Part shown: positions 1 through 10,577 of the stretch, piece after piece | Numbering within the stretch: the stretch's first letter is position 1 | Layout: the number at the start of each line of letters is the position of its first letter | Assembly (NCBI GenBank): GCA_036365455.1 | Contig: JAWQUS010000010.1 | Coordinates: 22,244,501-22,308,500, forward strand | DNA: 64,000 nt | Direction of reading: 5' to 3' | Source of the DNA: Macrosoma leucophasiata | Lineage: Eukaryota > Arthropoda > Insecta > Lepidoptera > Hedylidae | Position numbers and translations under genes: made by a program | Notes under the pieces: generated by a model | Seen by the model: only the letters and a program-made list of their open reading frames with translations | Database searches by the model: none | Told to the model about the DNA's origin: nothing

Positions 1-161
1 TCTAGTCCTAAAATTTTGCATATTCAATCAGAAATCCATATCGCACTTCTATCTTTTCTCTAGTCCTAAAATTTTGCATATTCAATCAGAAATCCATATC
101 GAACTTCTATCTTTTCTCTAGTCCTAAAATTTTGCATATTCAATCAGAAATCCATATCGCA
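1..161. repeat. 58-bp tandem repeat, about 2.8 copies, cut by window edge
   Basis: Three consecutive copies of a 58-bp unit begin at 1, 59 and 117 (each starts tctagtcctaaaattttgca). They are almost identical; one difference seen is gcacttc versus gaacttc. The array runs off the left edge, so its full length is unknown. The third copy stops near 161. Confidence 0.95.
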
Positions 162-379
162 GCTTGCTAACGAGTAGCTGTAAATTAAGTGCAATATAAA
201 CGTACATTCACTAATGGCGGACACGAGTATTAAATTATTGCACCCCGCGCCGCGCTAGTGTGGGGCAATCACTATCACTGCAATTATATTACGCTTTGCC
301 AAACAGTTATTTGTAAATAACATGACGTTATTGATATGAGCTATTTGTTTTATATTATTATTTGTTATATATTGTTTTA

Positions 380-640
380 TAATTGTATACAATTATTAAG
401 GGTAAAAGCGAATTCTTTACGATATTCAATAAACTGAAAAGTCTATTATATCGGTTGCCTAACTAGCATAGTTGGTAATAGATGGCGCTGCTGCTACCAT
501 AAAGCAATGCAATAGATGTGAAGGAAAGATTTGACAAATCGGGCAGGGCTTCAGTAGCTCAATTGGAAGAGCGGCTGGACTAGATTCCCAGTAGGCCGCG
601 AGTTCGAGTCTCGCCTGAAGTCATTTTCTTTTAATATTAG
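380..640 (+). repeat. Solitary repeat E unit (tRNA-like unit)
   Basis: This stretch matches one unit of the tandem arrays at 35.1-36.4 kb and 50.4-51.6 kb: the aattattaagggtaaaagcg lead-in, the gatattcaataaactgaaaa block, the gatggcgctgctgctaccat block and then the tRNA-like sequence. It is more diverged than the array units. Confidence 0.85.
547..623 (+). tRNA. tRNA-like gene, solitary copy (repeat E)
   Basis: The sequence folds as a tRNA-like cloverleaf. The acceptor arms GGCTTCAG/CTGAAGTC pair with one wobble, the D-arm is GCTC/GAGC, and the T-arm is GCGAG/CTCGC around TTCGAGT. The anticodon arm is imperfect (CTGGA/CCCAG with one mismatch; loop CTAGATT would give AGA). A T-rich run follows at once, as for a Pol III terminator. 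Serine tRNAs carry a long variable arm and this does not, so a tRNA-derived repeat is likelier than a working tRNA. Confidence 0.5.
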
Positions 641-831
641 AGCAGTTGGGTTAAAATATTATACTACAAGGTACAGAAGCATTAGTCAGGGTTACAAAAC
701 AATAAAAAAAATATTAAAAAGTGGAAATTTGTAAAAACGGGAAGTAAAAATGCATTACAAGGTGTACATTTTCTGTATTTTTTCCAAATGGTAATAATTT
801 TTAAAATACATTACATAGATTTTTTTTGTAT

Positions 832-1000
832 TTTTCTGATAACTGTTATCACCTGACCTATCACCCAGTACCGGCTTGACGTCGCATTCTGGGACACCCT
901 GTATAGTTGCGATTATACGGTAATGTATGCCGTTATAGCTATCACAGAGACAAAACAATTTAGGCCTCAGGGATGACAACGAATCTGCATTTTGATCTAT
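832..1000 (+). repeat. Repeat fragment plus truncated SINE-A piece
   Basis: 835-905 carries a gggacaccctgta-type motif common at ends of dispersed insect repeats. From about 913 the order ggtaatgtatgcc, cacagagacaaaac, aggcctcaggg, gaatctgcattttga matches the middle of SINE-A in a diverged copy. No gene is seen from 624 to 1182. Confidence 0.5.
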
Positions 1001-1029
1001 TGTGTGACATTTGAACAGCATGCTCGTTT

Positions 1030-1172
1030 CATCTCGGGTCACATTACCAAACTACGAGGTTAGGCCAGTTGTCAGAAAATGGAAAAAAAAACAATAGCGC
1101 TTAGTTACCGAGCCGGATATCGAGCCCAGGACTCCAGTAGTAGCCTATTACCACCAGACTACCGACGCAATT
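1030..1172 (-). repeat. SINE-B fragment
   Basis: The block reads cacattaccaaactacgagg and ends with gagcccaggactccagtagtagcc...accgacgca, the reverse complement of a SINE-B tRNA-like head. It is diverged and lacks the 3' half. Confidence 0.7.
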
Positions 1173-1182
1173 AAAAATAACT

Positions 1183-1471
1183 TTTCTTTTTTTTTTATGT
1201 AATGGAAGTGGCAAACAAGCATGCAGTGATGTGCATGTTAAGTGATGACTGCAACCTATAGACACCCACACAGACTAACGTCAAAATGCAGATGCGTTAC
1301 CACTCCTGAGGCCTAAGGTATTATGCATCTGTGCCGGAAATTACAGGGCCGTACATTACCATTGACCGGAACGCGATAGTGCTGAACGCTATCATTAAGC
1401 GGCAAATATATAAGGTAATGCGGTGGTGCCTACGCCCGCGAGCTCAGTCACTGGAGCTCTACCACCAGTAA
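1183..1471 (-). repeat. SINE-A, near full length
   Basis: A poly-T start (the A tail of the minus-strand element) is followed by tgtaatggaagtggcaaaca and then the whole family order to ctctaccaccagta. The head holds the GAGCTCC/GGAGCTC-type hairpin common to the family. It is one of about 20 copies or fragments in the window. Confidence 0.85.
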
Positions 1472-2675
1472 TATAATGATGTTGATACCTGAATTAAATA
1501 AGTTACGACGCGAGACCGACGTATGCGAATTTATTTTGTGAAATAACTTTCTGAAACGATAAAGTTATAACTAAAATCACCTCACATGCCTACAGGCGAG
1601 TCAACTATTAAATTATACGTCCCCATGTGGTACGTAGTTTGAATGGAAAGCGAGAGACAATTCATCAGATGCAATACTCGTACAACTTCACCGGGATATC
1701 GGGGAATGTTTGTGTAAAGGGTCGTCCATATTGTTTGCAATTTACGATAAATGATGGCTTATTGGAAAATTGTGGAATTGATTTCACAATATCTCATTTA
1801 ATTTTGTACAGAGATTTCACTTTTATTGAAAGAAGATAACCATTGACGTGTAAAAAAGGCATGATTTAAACTGATTATCGTATAGGTACCTACTGGTATC
1901 TCATTACATATTGAATATAGGTATCGACTGCATCAATTAATATAGTCGGAACTACATTTTGGCCAATTTTGTTTTATTGCATTAGAATGTCCATAATATG
2001 GACATTGGACTAGGTTAAGTTCATGCATATGTGAACAATGTCCACAATCAAGAGCATGCTAATGAGACTCAAATCTATATTGATCCGCAGACACGACATT
2101 TAATCCATTGAGCTCTGTATAATCCAAGTGCAAACAGTGTGTGCATGGCGCAAGTAACTCGATGATTTGTTATGATCGTCTCTGCGCGGCGGGCGGTCTA
2201 GAACTGCGTCAACTTTATGTTAAACAAACACAACTTAATTTCAACTTTGTATCACACAATGTAAAGTTCAAATTCCTTTTAAGTTGCTCTACAAAATCGC
2301 GAACGAAACTAGACATTACTGCTGCAACAATTAAGGAGAAAATAATGAAAGGATACCTCGATCAAATGTCGACTTTCATGCCTAGTCTGTTAAGTTGATA
2401 ATCCAATTGTATGATCGGACTAGAATTAAAAGCTACCTAGTAACATCTTTGTAATATTTTTCATGTTATGACAAGTGTTAATAATTTATTCAGCGCCGTT
2501 TTAACTTCGCTGTTTTTTTTCCCGAAGACATTGTTTATGGGTTTGGCGTTTCTTTTGTTGGTTATCTGCTTTTATTTCATTTTGCTTGTAGATGGGAGGA
2601 CAATAATTGAAATTAGTGATGTACATTTTACAATTAGTGGTCACAGTGTATTTTATGCACCTTTTTAAAAGTTTG
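1472..2675. other. No recognisable gene
   Basis: AT-rich sequence with only short open frames (longest about 85 codons, 2141-2398) that lack recognisable domains. A 9-bp hairpin (aatgtccat/atggacatt) lies at 1986-2006. I see no exon signals worth reporting. Confidence 0.5.
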
Positions 2676-2863
2676 ATTTGGAGACATTTCCATTTCAATC
2701 ACTGTCAATACCTATGTGTCTAAGTGAAAGAGTGGTCAATAGACTTCTGTAGATTGTGATCGTGCAGTGCGTTTGTGTTGGAGACATTTCTACTTCAACT
2801 TTCAATATGAAGTCAATTGACCACTCTTTCACTTCTTCGTATTGAAAGTTGAAGTAGAAATGT
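2676..2863. repeat. Nested inverted repeat with a 29-bp hairpin
   Basis: Arms 2784-2812 and 2835-2863 pair at 28 of 29 positions around a 22-nt loop. The loop sequence gaccactctttcact is itself the reverse complement of agtgaaagagtggtc near 2725-2740, and ttggagacatttc occurs at both about 2678 and 2779. The right arm runs straight into a SINE-B fragment, which argues for a rearranged mobile-element end rather than a standalone small-RNA gene. Confidence 0.85.
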
Positions 2864-2960
2864 TTGGTAACATGCCCATAGATGTCAACCGGCTCGCCAC
2901 CTGTTACATGGGTCAAAACGTAACCGGCGAATCTATCTAATGCATGGTTAAGTTACGTAG
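2864..2960 (+). repeat. SINE-B fragment (3' half)
   Basis: The stretch matches the SINE-B body: ttggtaacatgcccatagatg, ggctcgccacctgttacatg, and caaaacgtaaccggcgaatc. The tRNA-like head is missing. From 2961 to 3264 I see nothing. Confidence 0.75.
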
Positions 2961-3264
2961 ACCAAAGTAGGGACTGCAAAATACACTAAATCTCTCAGCG
3001 CCCAACCATCCTTCATATTATGCCTTTACAAAGGTCTCAGTGCGCGCAATTTAGCTAAGCTCTCCTCAACGTGGCAAACTTTACTCATTTACAATCTCCA
3101 CAGACGAACCTTCAACCCTTATTAAAATTGAAATTTTACTTAAACACTGAAAATGAATTTAAAAGGCCGTCTCGGCAAAGTTTTCCTTATTTTAGCTGGA
3201 TTTTAAAAGCTCATTACGCACACCAAACTTTATCACCTCTCTAATTATATTTCGGCGTGAAAGG

Positions 3265-3412
3265 TTTAATGTTTGACGACGCAGTTGGTGCGGTGACCGC
3301 TTGCTTTGAGGGTCGCTGGTTCGATCCTTTTGCCTAGACAAATATTTGTTTTTTTGAGCCTGGGTGTTTTTGTATGTGTTGTGTGTATCACAGGACACGG
3401 TTAGTGTGAGGC
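3265..3412 (+). repeat. SINE-C copy (tRNA-derived)
   Basis: A tRNA-like head (gacgcagttggtgcggtgac; B box near ctggttcgatcc) is followed by the family signature gacaaatatttg, then ctgggtgtttttgtatgtgttgtg. Relatives lie near 20402-20520, 55600-55750 and 60333-60430. Confidence 0.75.
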
Positions 3413-3454
3413 AGTGAGTGTAAACATATTTAATTAGTTTAATTTATGTATGTA

Positions 3455-3620
3455 TGTATTTATACATACCGATCCTTAGACGCATACCGTGCATATTCTA
3501 CATTCATCATTCTCTTCAAACAAGCACGCTGATTCCTAAGACTCTTGATTCTACTCTGAAACAGTACTCCACCTATTTGGTCAAGGAAGGTGAGTCTTGG
3601 TCTTCCTAGGCCTACAGTTT
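3455..3620 (+). repeat. Dispersed repeat fragment, LINE-like
   Basis: The segment acattcatcattctcttcaa...gattcctaagactcttga...cacctatttggtcaa is repeated with changes at 46630-46725. A related flank appears at 62640. It is probably the 3' end of a non-LTR element; no coding is kept. Confidence 0.55.
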
Positions 3621-3894
3621 TTTCATAACATTAATATTTATTGTAACACGTTGTGTTTTATCAAACCTGATTTCACGACTTTATTCCTCGAATAGGTAGT
3701 TAGAGGTAAATGATTATGCATACTTACATACAAACCAAAATTCTATGTGTCCGGAGAAGTCAATAGCGTCGTCACCACATGTGCCACCTATTAGGTACGT
3801 AGCGCCAAACGGAACTGGAGAATCGTGTGTATGTATGTCTGACTGAATGCATGCATTTACACCTGTCAACAATCATACCTAAATATAGCAAATA

Positions 3895-4130
3895 TTTTAC
3901 GTGTGTGGAAAAACGGAGGGAAATGTTCATTCGACAAAAGGGGAGTATCCTAAGATCAGGCGAGGTGACATCGCAGGGCGAGCCACGGCTCGGCGATTGA
4001 CGTTGGGAAGTTATATATATAGCAACTCGCAAGAAAACTACGTATGTGAGCGCGGTCATACGCCATCTTCCGTACTAGACAAGTACTTTGTGTTTCTACA
4101 GTATTCCACTAGGTGGCGCCTAATGTGAAC
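3895..4130 (+). repeat. Repeat J, copy 1
   Basis: About 235 bp that align along their length with 8278-8516: tgtgtggaaaaacgg, aggcgaggtg, ttgacgttgggaagtt, actagacaagtact and gtattccactaggtggcgcc. The family is unclassified. The two copies are in the same orientation. Confidence 0.8.
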
Positions 4131-5772
4131 ATAAACAACGATAGACATAGTGAGAGCTGCTGTGATGAAATCCGAATCACGATAATAAAACCCTCAAGCC
4201 AAAGTCAAAAATATCCATGCAGCAGCTTAAAGGATTCGCCAGTAACGTTTTGTTTTATGTAACAGATGACGAGACTATTTTTTTTATTTTTCATTTATTA
4301 GGTCAGACAGAGTTTGTCCATTATTTGTTAGTAGAACTCAATTGATACATAAAACAAAACACATTAATAATACACATTAAACTATCAATTATAACTACGT
4401 ACTGGAGCATGTAGGTCCAACCAGTGACGTGTAAAAGGACCATCAAGTCGGTCCGCGACCACTGCCAAGAGGCTGTTGCGACTGTCTTGCGTTCGCCGCA
4501 ACATCGAGGCAGCTCTTTTGCGCATTGTAACACCAAAAGGGTGGCTCCGGGAAACTGCCAGAAAATCCCCATAATATTTACACCTCGAGGATTGAGTCCT
4601 GAATTGTAATAGTGGCCTGCCAGCTCGAACGTTGAGGAGTTTAAGCGGTTCATTAGAGGAGTGTGTCATCCTCACTGATAAAATAAATAAATAACTTAGA
4701 AAAAATCTAACTGGACTTCGTAGGAAGATAATACTTGATATCAAATTGAGCGTCGAACGAGCAAACCATTCGAGTAAGCTATGACCAAATCGACCAACAA
4801 TACACCTCAGCAAATGAGTGAACGAAGGCATTGACAAAAGAACCAATTTATCACGTCCCTGAAATGTCGCGGGTTGATCCCGGGGGGCTATTGATTTGAG
4901 GTCTTTCACCTTAATCCGCCCCTCGCCACGGATCGCGGGAGATTGAAAAGTCGCGTCAATCTTTAAGGTAGTTTATAATGTTGTATGACATTGGGTCTGA
5001 ACTGTTTGATCGACTACTTTGTATTTGTTACTCAGGCGAATCGTGAATGTAGGTATGTAGGTACAAAGTGGAACAGCCTGAGCGGGCTAAAAGGTATAAA
5101 GTACTGTGTGTTTATTCAAAACCATTAAAGAGTGTATCTTCAAAAAAAAATATTTGATAGTAGTTTTTATCGTCTTTTATATAGTCTGGTATATTATTGT
5201 ATATTTGGACTACCATTGAGTGGAGACCGTTTCTGAAAAGTTTAAGGGTAGTGGGAGGAAGTTTTAATTTATTCAGATTTATTTTATTTCGTTTTATTAT
5301 ATTTGCAGCATTCGAGAATGTAAAGTGAGGTTAAGGTGAGTATTTTGTGTTGGATGAAATATGCTTTACAGGAGTCAGTCTGCTTAATGTTTACCAGTAT
5401 TCGGATACATTTCTTTTGTAAGACAAATATATCTTGTGTCAAAGTACTGTTACCCCAATATTATACCGTAAAAGAGCCGTGAATGTATATGTGCATAGCA
5501 AGCAGTAAGAGTGGTGTTAAAATCAGTTGTTTTCTTGAGATGTGATAGAGCGTATATTAAAGATGTGATTTGTTTGCTAAGTTTATGAAAATGTGATTAA
5601 AGACATTAACGGCCGGTTCCAATATTGCAGGTTCAATCACGAATTGCACCAATATAGATTGCAAACGATCTTTTGATTGATCCGCTGTAAGTATCCCAAT
5701 CACAACGGACAACAAATTCTACTGTAGATTAGTTATTGGAACGCTTATTTTGAAAAAGGAATTTCAGTTTTC
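4131..5772. other. No confident gene; possible decayed element
   Basis: Overlapping open frames on the minus strand (longest 174 codons, 4385-4909) lack recognisable motifs and stack in several frames, as expected by chance or from a decayed repeat. The rest is AT-rich with no exon signals that I trust. Confidence 0.4.
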
Positions 5773-6057
5773 ACTGGTGATAGAGTTCCAGTGCTGGAAC
5801 TCGAGGGCGTAGGCACCATCGAATTTCCTTATCTATCTTCCGTCAAATGGTATTGTTCAGCACTGTTGTGTTCTGGTTGGTAATGTATGGCCCCGTAATA
5901 ACTATTATAGAGACATAACTACTAAGGTCTTAGGGGTGGCAACGCATCTGCATTTCGACCTCTTGTTTTTATGTATAGGCTTCAGTCATCACTTAACATC
6001 AACGTGAGCAAGCAAACAAGCATGCAGCTTGTTTGCCACCTTGCTTACATAATAAAA
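5773..6057 (+). repeat. SINE-A, diverged full-length copy
   Basis: It starts actggtgatagagttccag and runs through the family blocks to cttgcttacataataaaag. Its final 30 bp are included in a local tandem duplication (6028-6319 and 6359-6726). Confidence 0.8.
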
Positions 6058-6726
6058 GTAGAGATCGATAGGCTTGAAACGTAGTTTAAAAAATAAATTA
6101 TAAATTATTTAATACATTTGAGATTGTTTATTGGATCTGACATTTGATCGGATCTGAGGAAATATAGGCATAAATAGTTAAAATTATTATGTTTAGTGTT
6201 CCAAATATGAAACAAAGGCATATCAAACATTACCCCCTTACCTTGGTTTGTGAGTGTGGTGGCTTAAATGTACCTAATCCTAGATTAGGTACATTTACAA
6301 TTTCAATACACGTTCACAAGTGATGACTGCATCACTTAACATCAGTGTGAACTGCAGGCTTGTTTGCTACCTTGCTTACATAATAAAAGTAGAGAAAGAA
6401 AGTTTTGAAATGTAGTTTAAAAAATAAATAATAAAATATTTAATACATTAAGATTGTCTATTGGACCTGACATTTGATCTGATCTCAGGAAATATAGGCA
6501 TAAATAGTTAAAATTATTATATTTTATTTTTAATGAAAAGCATTCACAAGCATGTGTTAATGCGAAATAATATAAAAAAACTAAAATTATTATGTTTAGT
6601 GTTCCAAATATGAAACAAGGGCAAAACATTACCCCTTACCCTGGTTTGTGAGTGTGGTGGCGTAAATATACCTAATCCTAGATTAGGACCTTAATCGGAC
6701 GCTTACAATTTCAATACACGTTCACA
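6028..6726. repeat. Tandem duplication, about 290-bp copies offset by 331 bp
   Basis: Copy 1 (6028-6319) and copy 2 (6359-6726) share cttgcttacataataaaag, ggcataaatagttaaaatta, gtttagtgttccaaatatga and ccttggtttgtgagtgtgg-type blocks. Copy 2 is longer because of a 61-bp insert with a 12-bp target duplication. A 14-bp hairpin (aaatgtacctaatc/gattaggtacattt, 6266-6296) is intact in copy 1 only. Confidence 0.85.
6521..6581. mobile_element. 61-bp insert with 12-bp target duplication, derived from repeat E
   Basis: TAAAATTATTAT flanks the insert at 6509-6520 and 6582-6593, and the other duplication copy (near 6178-6190) has it once. The insert contains cacaagcatgtgttaatgcg followed by aaataatat, a block found in every repeat E unit, and it ends in an A-rich run. 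A long TSD plus an A-rich end suggests LINE-machinery retroposition of a very short template. Confidence 0.75.
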
Positions 6727-6954
6727 ACTTACTTAGCGAACTATTTGGGTTATTGTTTGTTGTTGCGCTTTTGTTACTCTGTTCTGGTAACAGGAGGATC
6801 GTGCCTGTGATTTTACTGCCTTTGCCTGAATGTATAAAAGTAAGTTTATAGTGGAACTGACTGAAAGGACTTAAAGAGATAATAAAAAACATAATTCTAC
6901 AAAGCAGCGTAATGTGCATTCGAAACTATTATAATAAAAAAATGTTTTATGACA
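6727..6954. other. No recognisable feature
   Basis: AT-rich sequence with one short minus-strand frame. I see no repeat match or gene. Confidence 0.4.
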
Positions 6955-7135
6955 AACTAGCTGTTGCCCACTGCTTCGCCCGCGTGGAAGTCGTTTTATA
7001 AATAACTAAGTAACCTATGTTCTTTCTCAAAGTCAGCTCTATCTCTGTACCAAATTTAATTAAAATCGGTTCAGTCGTTTGGACGTGAAAAGGTAACAGA
7101 CAGACAGACAGAGTTACTTTCGCATTTATAATATT
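6955..7135 (+). repeat. Repeat I, copy (LINE or helitron tail type)
   Basis: It begins actagctgttgcccactgct and continues cgcccgcgtgg, caaatttaattaaaatcggttcag, then (cagacaga)n and cgcatttataatatta. The same order is seen in reverse at 56048-56241 and, more diverged, at 27113-27298. Such 'cttcgcccgcgtgg' repeats are very common in lepidopteran genomes. Confidence 0.75.
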
Positions 7136-7468
7136 AATCTATACTTATAATAAATCTGTAGAAGTGTAAATTCTGTACATTAAAAATATTGAAAAAATAA
7201 ATATCAGGGGATGTTATTAGATCGATACCGAACACAAATATGTGATTAGAAAATTTTTTGTCTGTCTGTCTGTCTGTTTGTTCAAGCATCACATAAAAAC
7301 TAAGGGTCCGATTACAATGAAACTTTTTATGATTATACTTTAATCTTTGGCGCACAACACTGGGTACTTTTTATCACGGAAAAATGGCTGTTTGTCTGTG
7401 TGTTTGTGCACGCTAATATCAGAAACGGCTTATTCGATTTGCGGTTTTCACTAATATATTGTGGTAAG
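7136..7468. repeat. Unclassified AT-rich repeat with GTCT microsatellite
   Basis: tatacttataataaatctgtagaag opens a stretch carrying (gtct)n at 7259-7277 and ggcgcacaacactgggtact. The opening motif is typical of dispersed lepidopteran repeats, but no second copy is present here. No coding is seen. Confidence 0.4.
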
Positions 7469-7797
7469 TTTCTACTCGGTTAAGCACTGCGGGCGCGGCC
7501 GGGTAGTGTGATGGGTGACCGCTAGTGGCAAATTAAATGCGCGTTTCCGTGCTTCGGAGGGCACGTTAAGCCGTCAGTCCCAGTTGCTATCGATGGATAG
7601 CAGTCGTTAAACCTTGTCGGAGGCCTTATGGGCGGTTTGAAAACATTCGACAGCGGGTTGGCCACTAACCCACCCACCTCCACCAATCCGCATTGGAGCA
7701 GCGTGGTGGAGTAAGCTCCAGGCCTCCCCCCAAAAAGGGGAGAGACTCGTGCCCAGCAGTGGGACGTATAATGGGTTGTCATTGTTGTTATTAGTAT
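7469..7797 (+). repeat. Repeat D, copy 1 (full)
   Basis: The copy runs from tctactcggttaagcactgc through ggcacgttaagccgtc, gggcggtttgaaaacattcg and gcattggagcagcgtggtgg to gcccagcagtgggacgtata, then attgttgttattag. The tail is the familiar 3' end shared by lepidopteran LINEs and SINEs. Other copies lie at 19005, 24635, 34361, 34641, 41064 and 60495. Confidence 0.85.
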
Positions 7798-7906
7798 GGA
7801 ATGGTTTGGCCGCCATTGTTCGGTTGACGGACTACACTAGTGGAAGAGGGCGGCAATAGAGGGCGATGGGGCAGTCACGTTCTAAAGTCTTTGTTTTTTT
7901 AGTAGA

Positions 7907-8251
7907 TTTTTTTTAATGTAATGGAAGTAGCAAACAAGCATGCAGTACACATTTTTTTTAATGTAATGGTAGTGGCACACAAGTTTGCAGTATAAGCCTA
8001 TAGTAGGCTGCAGTAATCACTCAACATCAATGTGTCTATACACCCACACAAATACCAAGGTCAAAATACAGATGCGTTACCACTCCGGAGGCCTAAGGTG
8101 TTATGTCTCTGTGTCGGAAATAACGCGGCCGTACATTACCACCGGACCGGAAAACGATAGTGCTGAACACTACCATTTAGCGGCAAGTATCTTAGGTAAT
8201 GCGGTGGTGCCTACGCCCGCGAGCTCCGTCACTGGAGCTCTACCACCAGTG
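7907..8251 (-). repeat. SINE-A with a duplicated tail
   Basis: The body (7945-8251) is complete to ctctaccaccagt. Upstream, the tail segment ttttaatgtaatggaagtagc is present a second time (7912-7947), so a second insertion or a local tail duplication occurred. Repeat J starts 27 bp beyond its head. Confidence 0.8.
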
Positions 8252-8277
8252 GAGTTACTATAATGTACCTATATACA

Positions 8278-8516
8278 AATATATGTGTGGAGGAACGGGT
8301 GGAAATGTTCCTCCGGCGAAAAGGGAGGATCCTCCGACCAGGCGAGGTGGTAGCGCCTGGCGGGCCGCGGCCCAACGGTTGACGTTGGGAAGTTGTATAT
8401 ATGCCAACTCTTGAGAAATCTTCGTATGTGCGATGTAATTTGACTGCACGCCATCTATCGTACTAGACAAGTACTGTAAGGTTTCATTGTATTCCACTAG
8501 TTGGCGCCTTAATGTA
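8278..8516 (+). repeat. Repeat J, copy 2
   Basis: This aligns with 3895-4130. It is GC-richer in the middle (ggtggtagcgcctggcgggc), where copy 1 looks eroded. Open frames on both strands are short and not conserved between the two copies. Confidence 0.8.
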
Positions 8517-8956
8517 GTGGACGCTACATATGTACAAATATCTTTGAAATATTTACGTGTCACAGTGAATTACTATACATTTCATTCTATTACACTCTTG
8601 ATAATATACTCATACACAAAAGCCACAGACATCTCCCCACTAAACGTACGAGTACCTGCAACGCCGTGAATTGCCGCTAAATACACCGAAAGTTTAACCG
8701 CAACCAATAAGGCTTTGGGGGACCCTTTCCAAACGGCCCCATAGCAATATACATACCGTAAACCTGTGCTGCGTTATCTATCCATCTAGCATATTGTGCG
8801 TTTCGCCGAGCTTGTTACGATCTCTTGAATGCGATTGTGGGGATTCACGGGTGGTTATAGCGGACGGACACGTCGCGGAATTTAATTAGGTATGTCATTT
8901 TCTTTAAAACGAAATTATTTATCGCGGCTTGCGAAAGGACTCATGGAAAAATGGAA
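8517..8956. other. No recognisable gene
   Basis: Unique-looking sequence with no repeat match inside the window and no coding signal. Confidence 0.4.
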
Positions 8957-9315
8957 AGCCGATCAAGTGCAAGTTGGACTCGGGCAAGAATGGCTCTGTG
9001 CCATTAAAAAACGATAAAAAATTACGTTTGTTGTACGGTAGCCCCCAAGTTAAGTTCAATTATTTATTTGATTGAATTGTAATTGAAAATATAACTTTTA
9101 TAACAAGCAAAAAAATTACGTGTGTTGTATCAGAGCCCCTGTTAAATAATTATTTTATTCTGATTTTAGTATTTGTTGTTATAGCGACAACAGAATAATA
9201 CGATCTGTAAAAATTTCAACTGTCTGGCTGTCACGGTCCGTAAGATACAGCCTGGTGAAAGACAGATATACGAATAGCAGAGTCTTAGTAATAGTGTCCC
9301 GTTCTTACCCGATAT
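8957..9315 (+). repeat. Widespread lepidopteran interspersed repeat
   Basis: The opening gccgatcaagtgcaagttgg and actcgggcaagaatggctct, the middle agtatttgttgttatagcga, and the end caactgtctggctgtcacgg ... gatacagcctggtgaaagac are the signature of a repeat I recognise from many lepidopteran genomes. It is non-coding. A fragment of its end may recur near 58360-58450. Confidence 0.75.
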
Positions 9316-10422
9316 ATGGTCCTGTTTACAAAATAATTTAGATCTCAGGGTTGGCATTGGCACTTGGACTTTGTGTATATGTTTATTGGGTGCAGAAGTC
9401 ACTTTGATCTTAGTAATCATCCATTTGAATAGCAGGATGTGCTACAATAGAAAAATGTATAAAAACATCTTGTATCACCATGACGATGCAATAATAGAAC
9501 CGCCTTTATCTCTAATCGTCATATTAATATGACGCGGTTTACTCAACGCGGACGGTTACCTACGGTATGCTGACCGTATATTACAACCGAGGCTTTTCCA
9601 GCCATAAAATTTGCATAACTACGCTCCTTGGCACGGGTGCAGTCTCTTATTAAATTTCCACCCCTCCGAAAGTCATTAATGGTTTATACTTAACCACCTA
9701 GTGGTGTTATTCTGTGATAAATCATAAGGTATCAAGAGCTGCGAGGCCTTCGTACGTGGAGGCTGACTTTTATTGCCGTCTCAAGATGGCAGTAATCCCC
9801 CGGATCTGAACCATTGGATTACGGATAATCTTTTGTTTATACGAATTTTTGTGCTTTAAGACGCTGTACGGTTGAAAATAATCCGAATTGCTGGCGGAAA
9901 TTAATTCTGGCTTATTTACGGTAGAGTTTTTTTTGCAGTTTTGTGGTATTAGCGTTTTCAAAGTAGTGAAATGATTAGGATTTTGAAAAATAAAATTACT
10001 GTAAAATTCTAAGATGTAACAGTAAAATATAAAATTAACCAACTTTCATTTGGTGAATATCCGAAAGGCTAATCTCCTTGTCTAGTCGGTTTTGGAACTC
10101 CTTCACGGCGCTGCTATAGTAAAAGGCGCAAAAGATGATTGGTAGAGATAGGAAAAATAATTTAAATTAAATTGTTATTACATATTTCCCTCCCCTGTTT
10201 ATATTAGGTAAAATAAATTATTCTTTAAATCAACATGACATTGCTGTCTGCTTCTGAGCTTCGATATACAACAAATACTCACACAAAAATAGTTCTGTTA
10301 TATTTCAATGAGTGTGATGATGTGTCACATAAAATTTAATAGTAAGTAGTAGCACCCGAAAACCTAACAGCGCATCGTTTAGGAAAAGTCGTTCCTCGCC
10401 CCCAATCATGTGAAATATATAT
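9316..10422. other. No recognisable gene
   Basis: AT-rich intergenic sequence. Minus-strand frames (9166-9420 and 9770-10042) lack domains, and the first overlaps the interspersed repeat. Confidence 0.4.
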
Positions 10423-10425
10423 TAA

Positions 10426-10574
10426 CCCCCTTATTCATAAACGTATTTTTCATAAGTGTTGCTGATCCTCTCTCTCACTTTTTTTTTCTATCCTGCACAT
10501 TTGACAATGGAACTGACAGAGACAAAGCATTCTATACCTAAAACGTATCTAATGTACGTTCATGAATGAGAGGG
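10426..10574 (+). mobile_element. MITE-F, copy 1 (149 bp, TAA target duplication)
   Basis: It starts CCCCCTTATTCATAAACGTA and ends with a decayed complement (tacgttcatgaatgagaggg), flanked by TAA at 10423-10425 and 10575-10577. A 3-bp TWA duplication fits PIF/Harbinger-type elements. It lies 490 bp upstream of the amnionless start codon. Confidence 0.85.
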
Positions 10575-10577
10575 TAA

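Noticed and set aside
4321..4909. Minus-strand frames of 110 and 174 codons
   Set aside because: They overlap in different frames, have no recognisable domain or start context, and the region looks like decayed repeat.
9166..10042. Minus-strand frames upstream of amnionless as an upstream gene
   Set aside because: The first lies in a dispersed lepidopteran repeat, the second is AT-rich without motif or splice signals.
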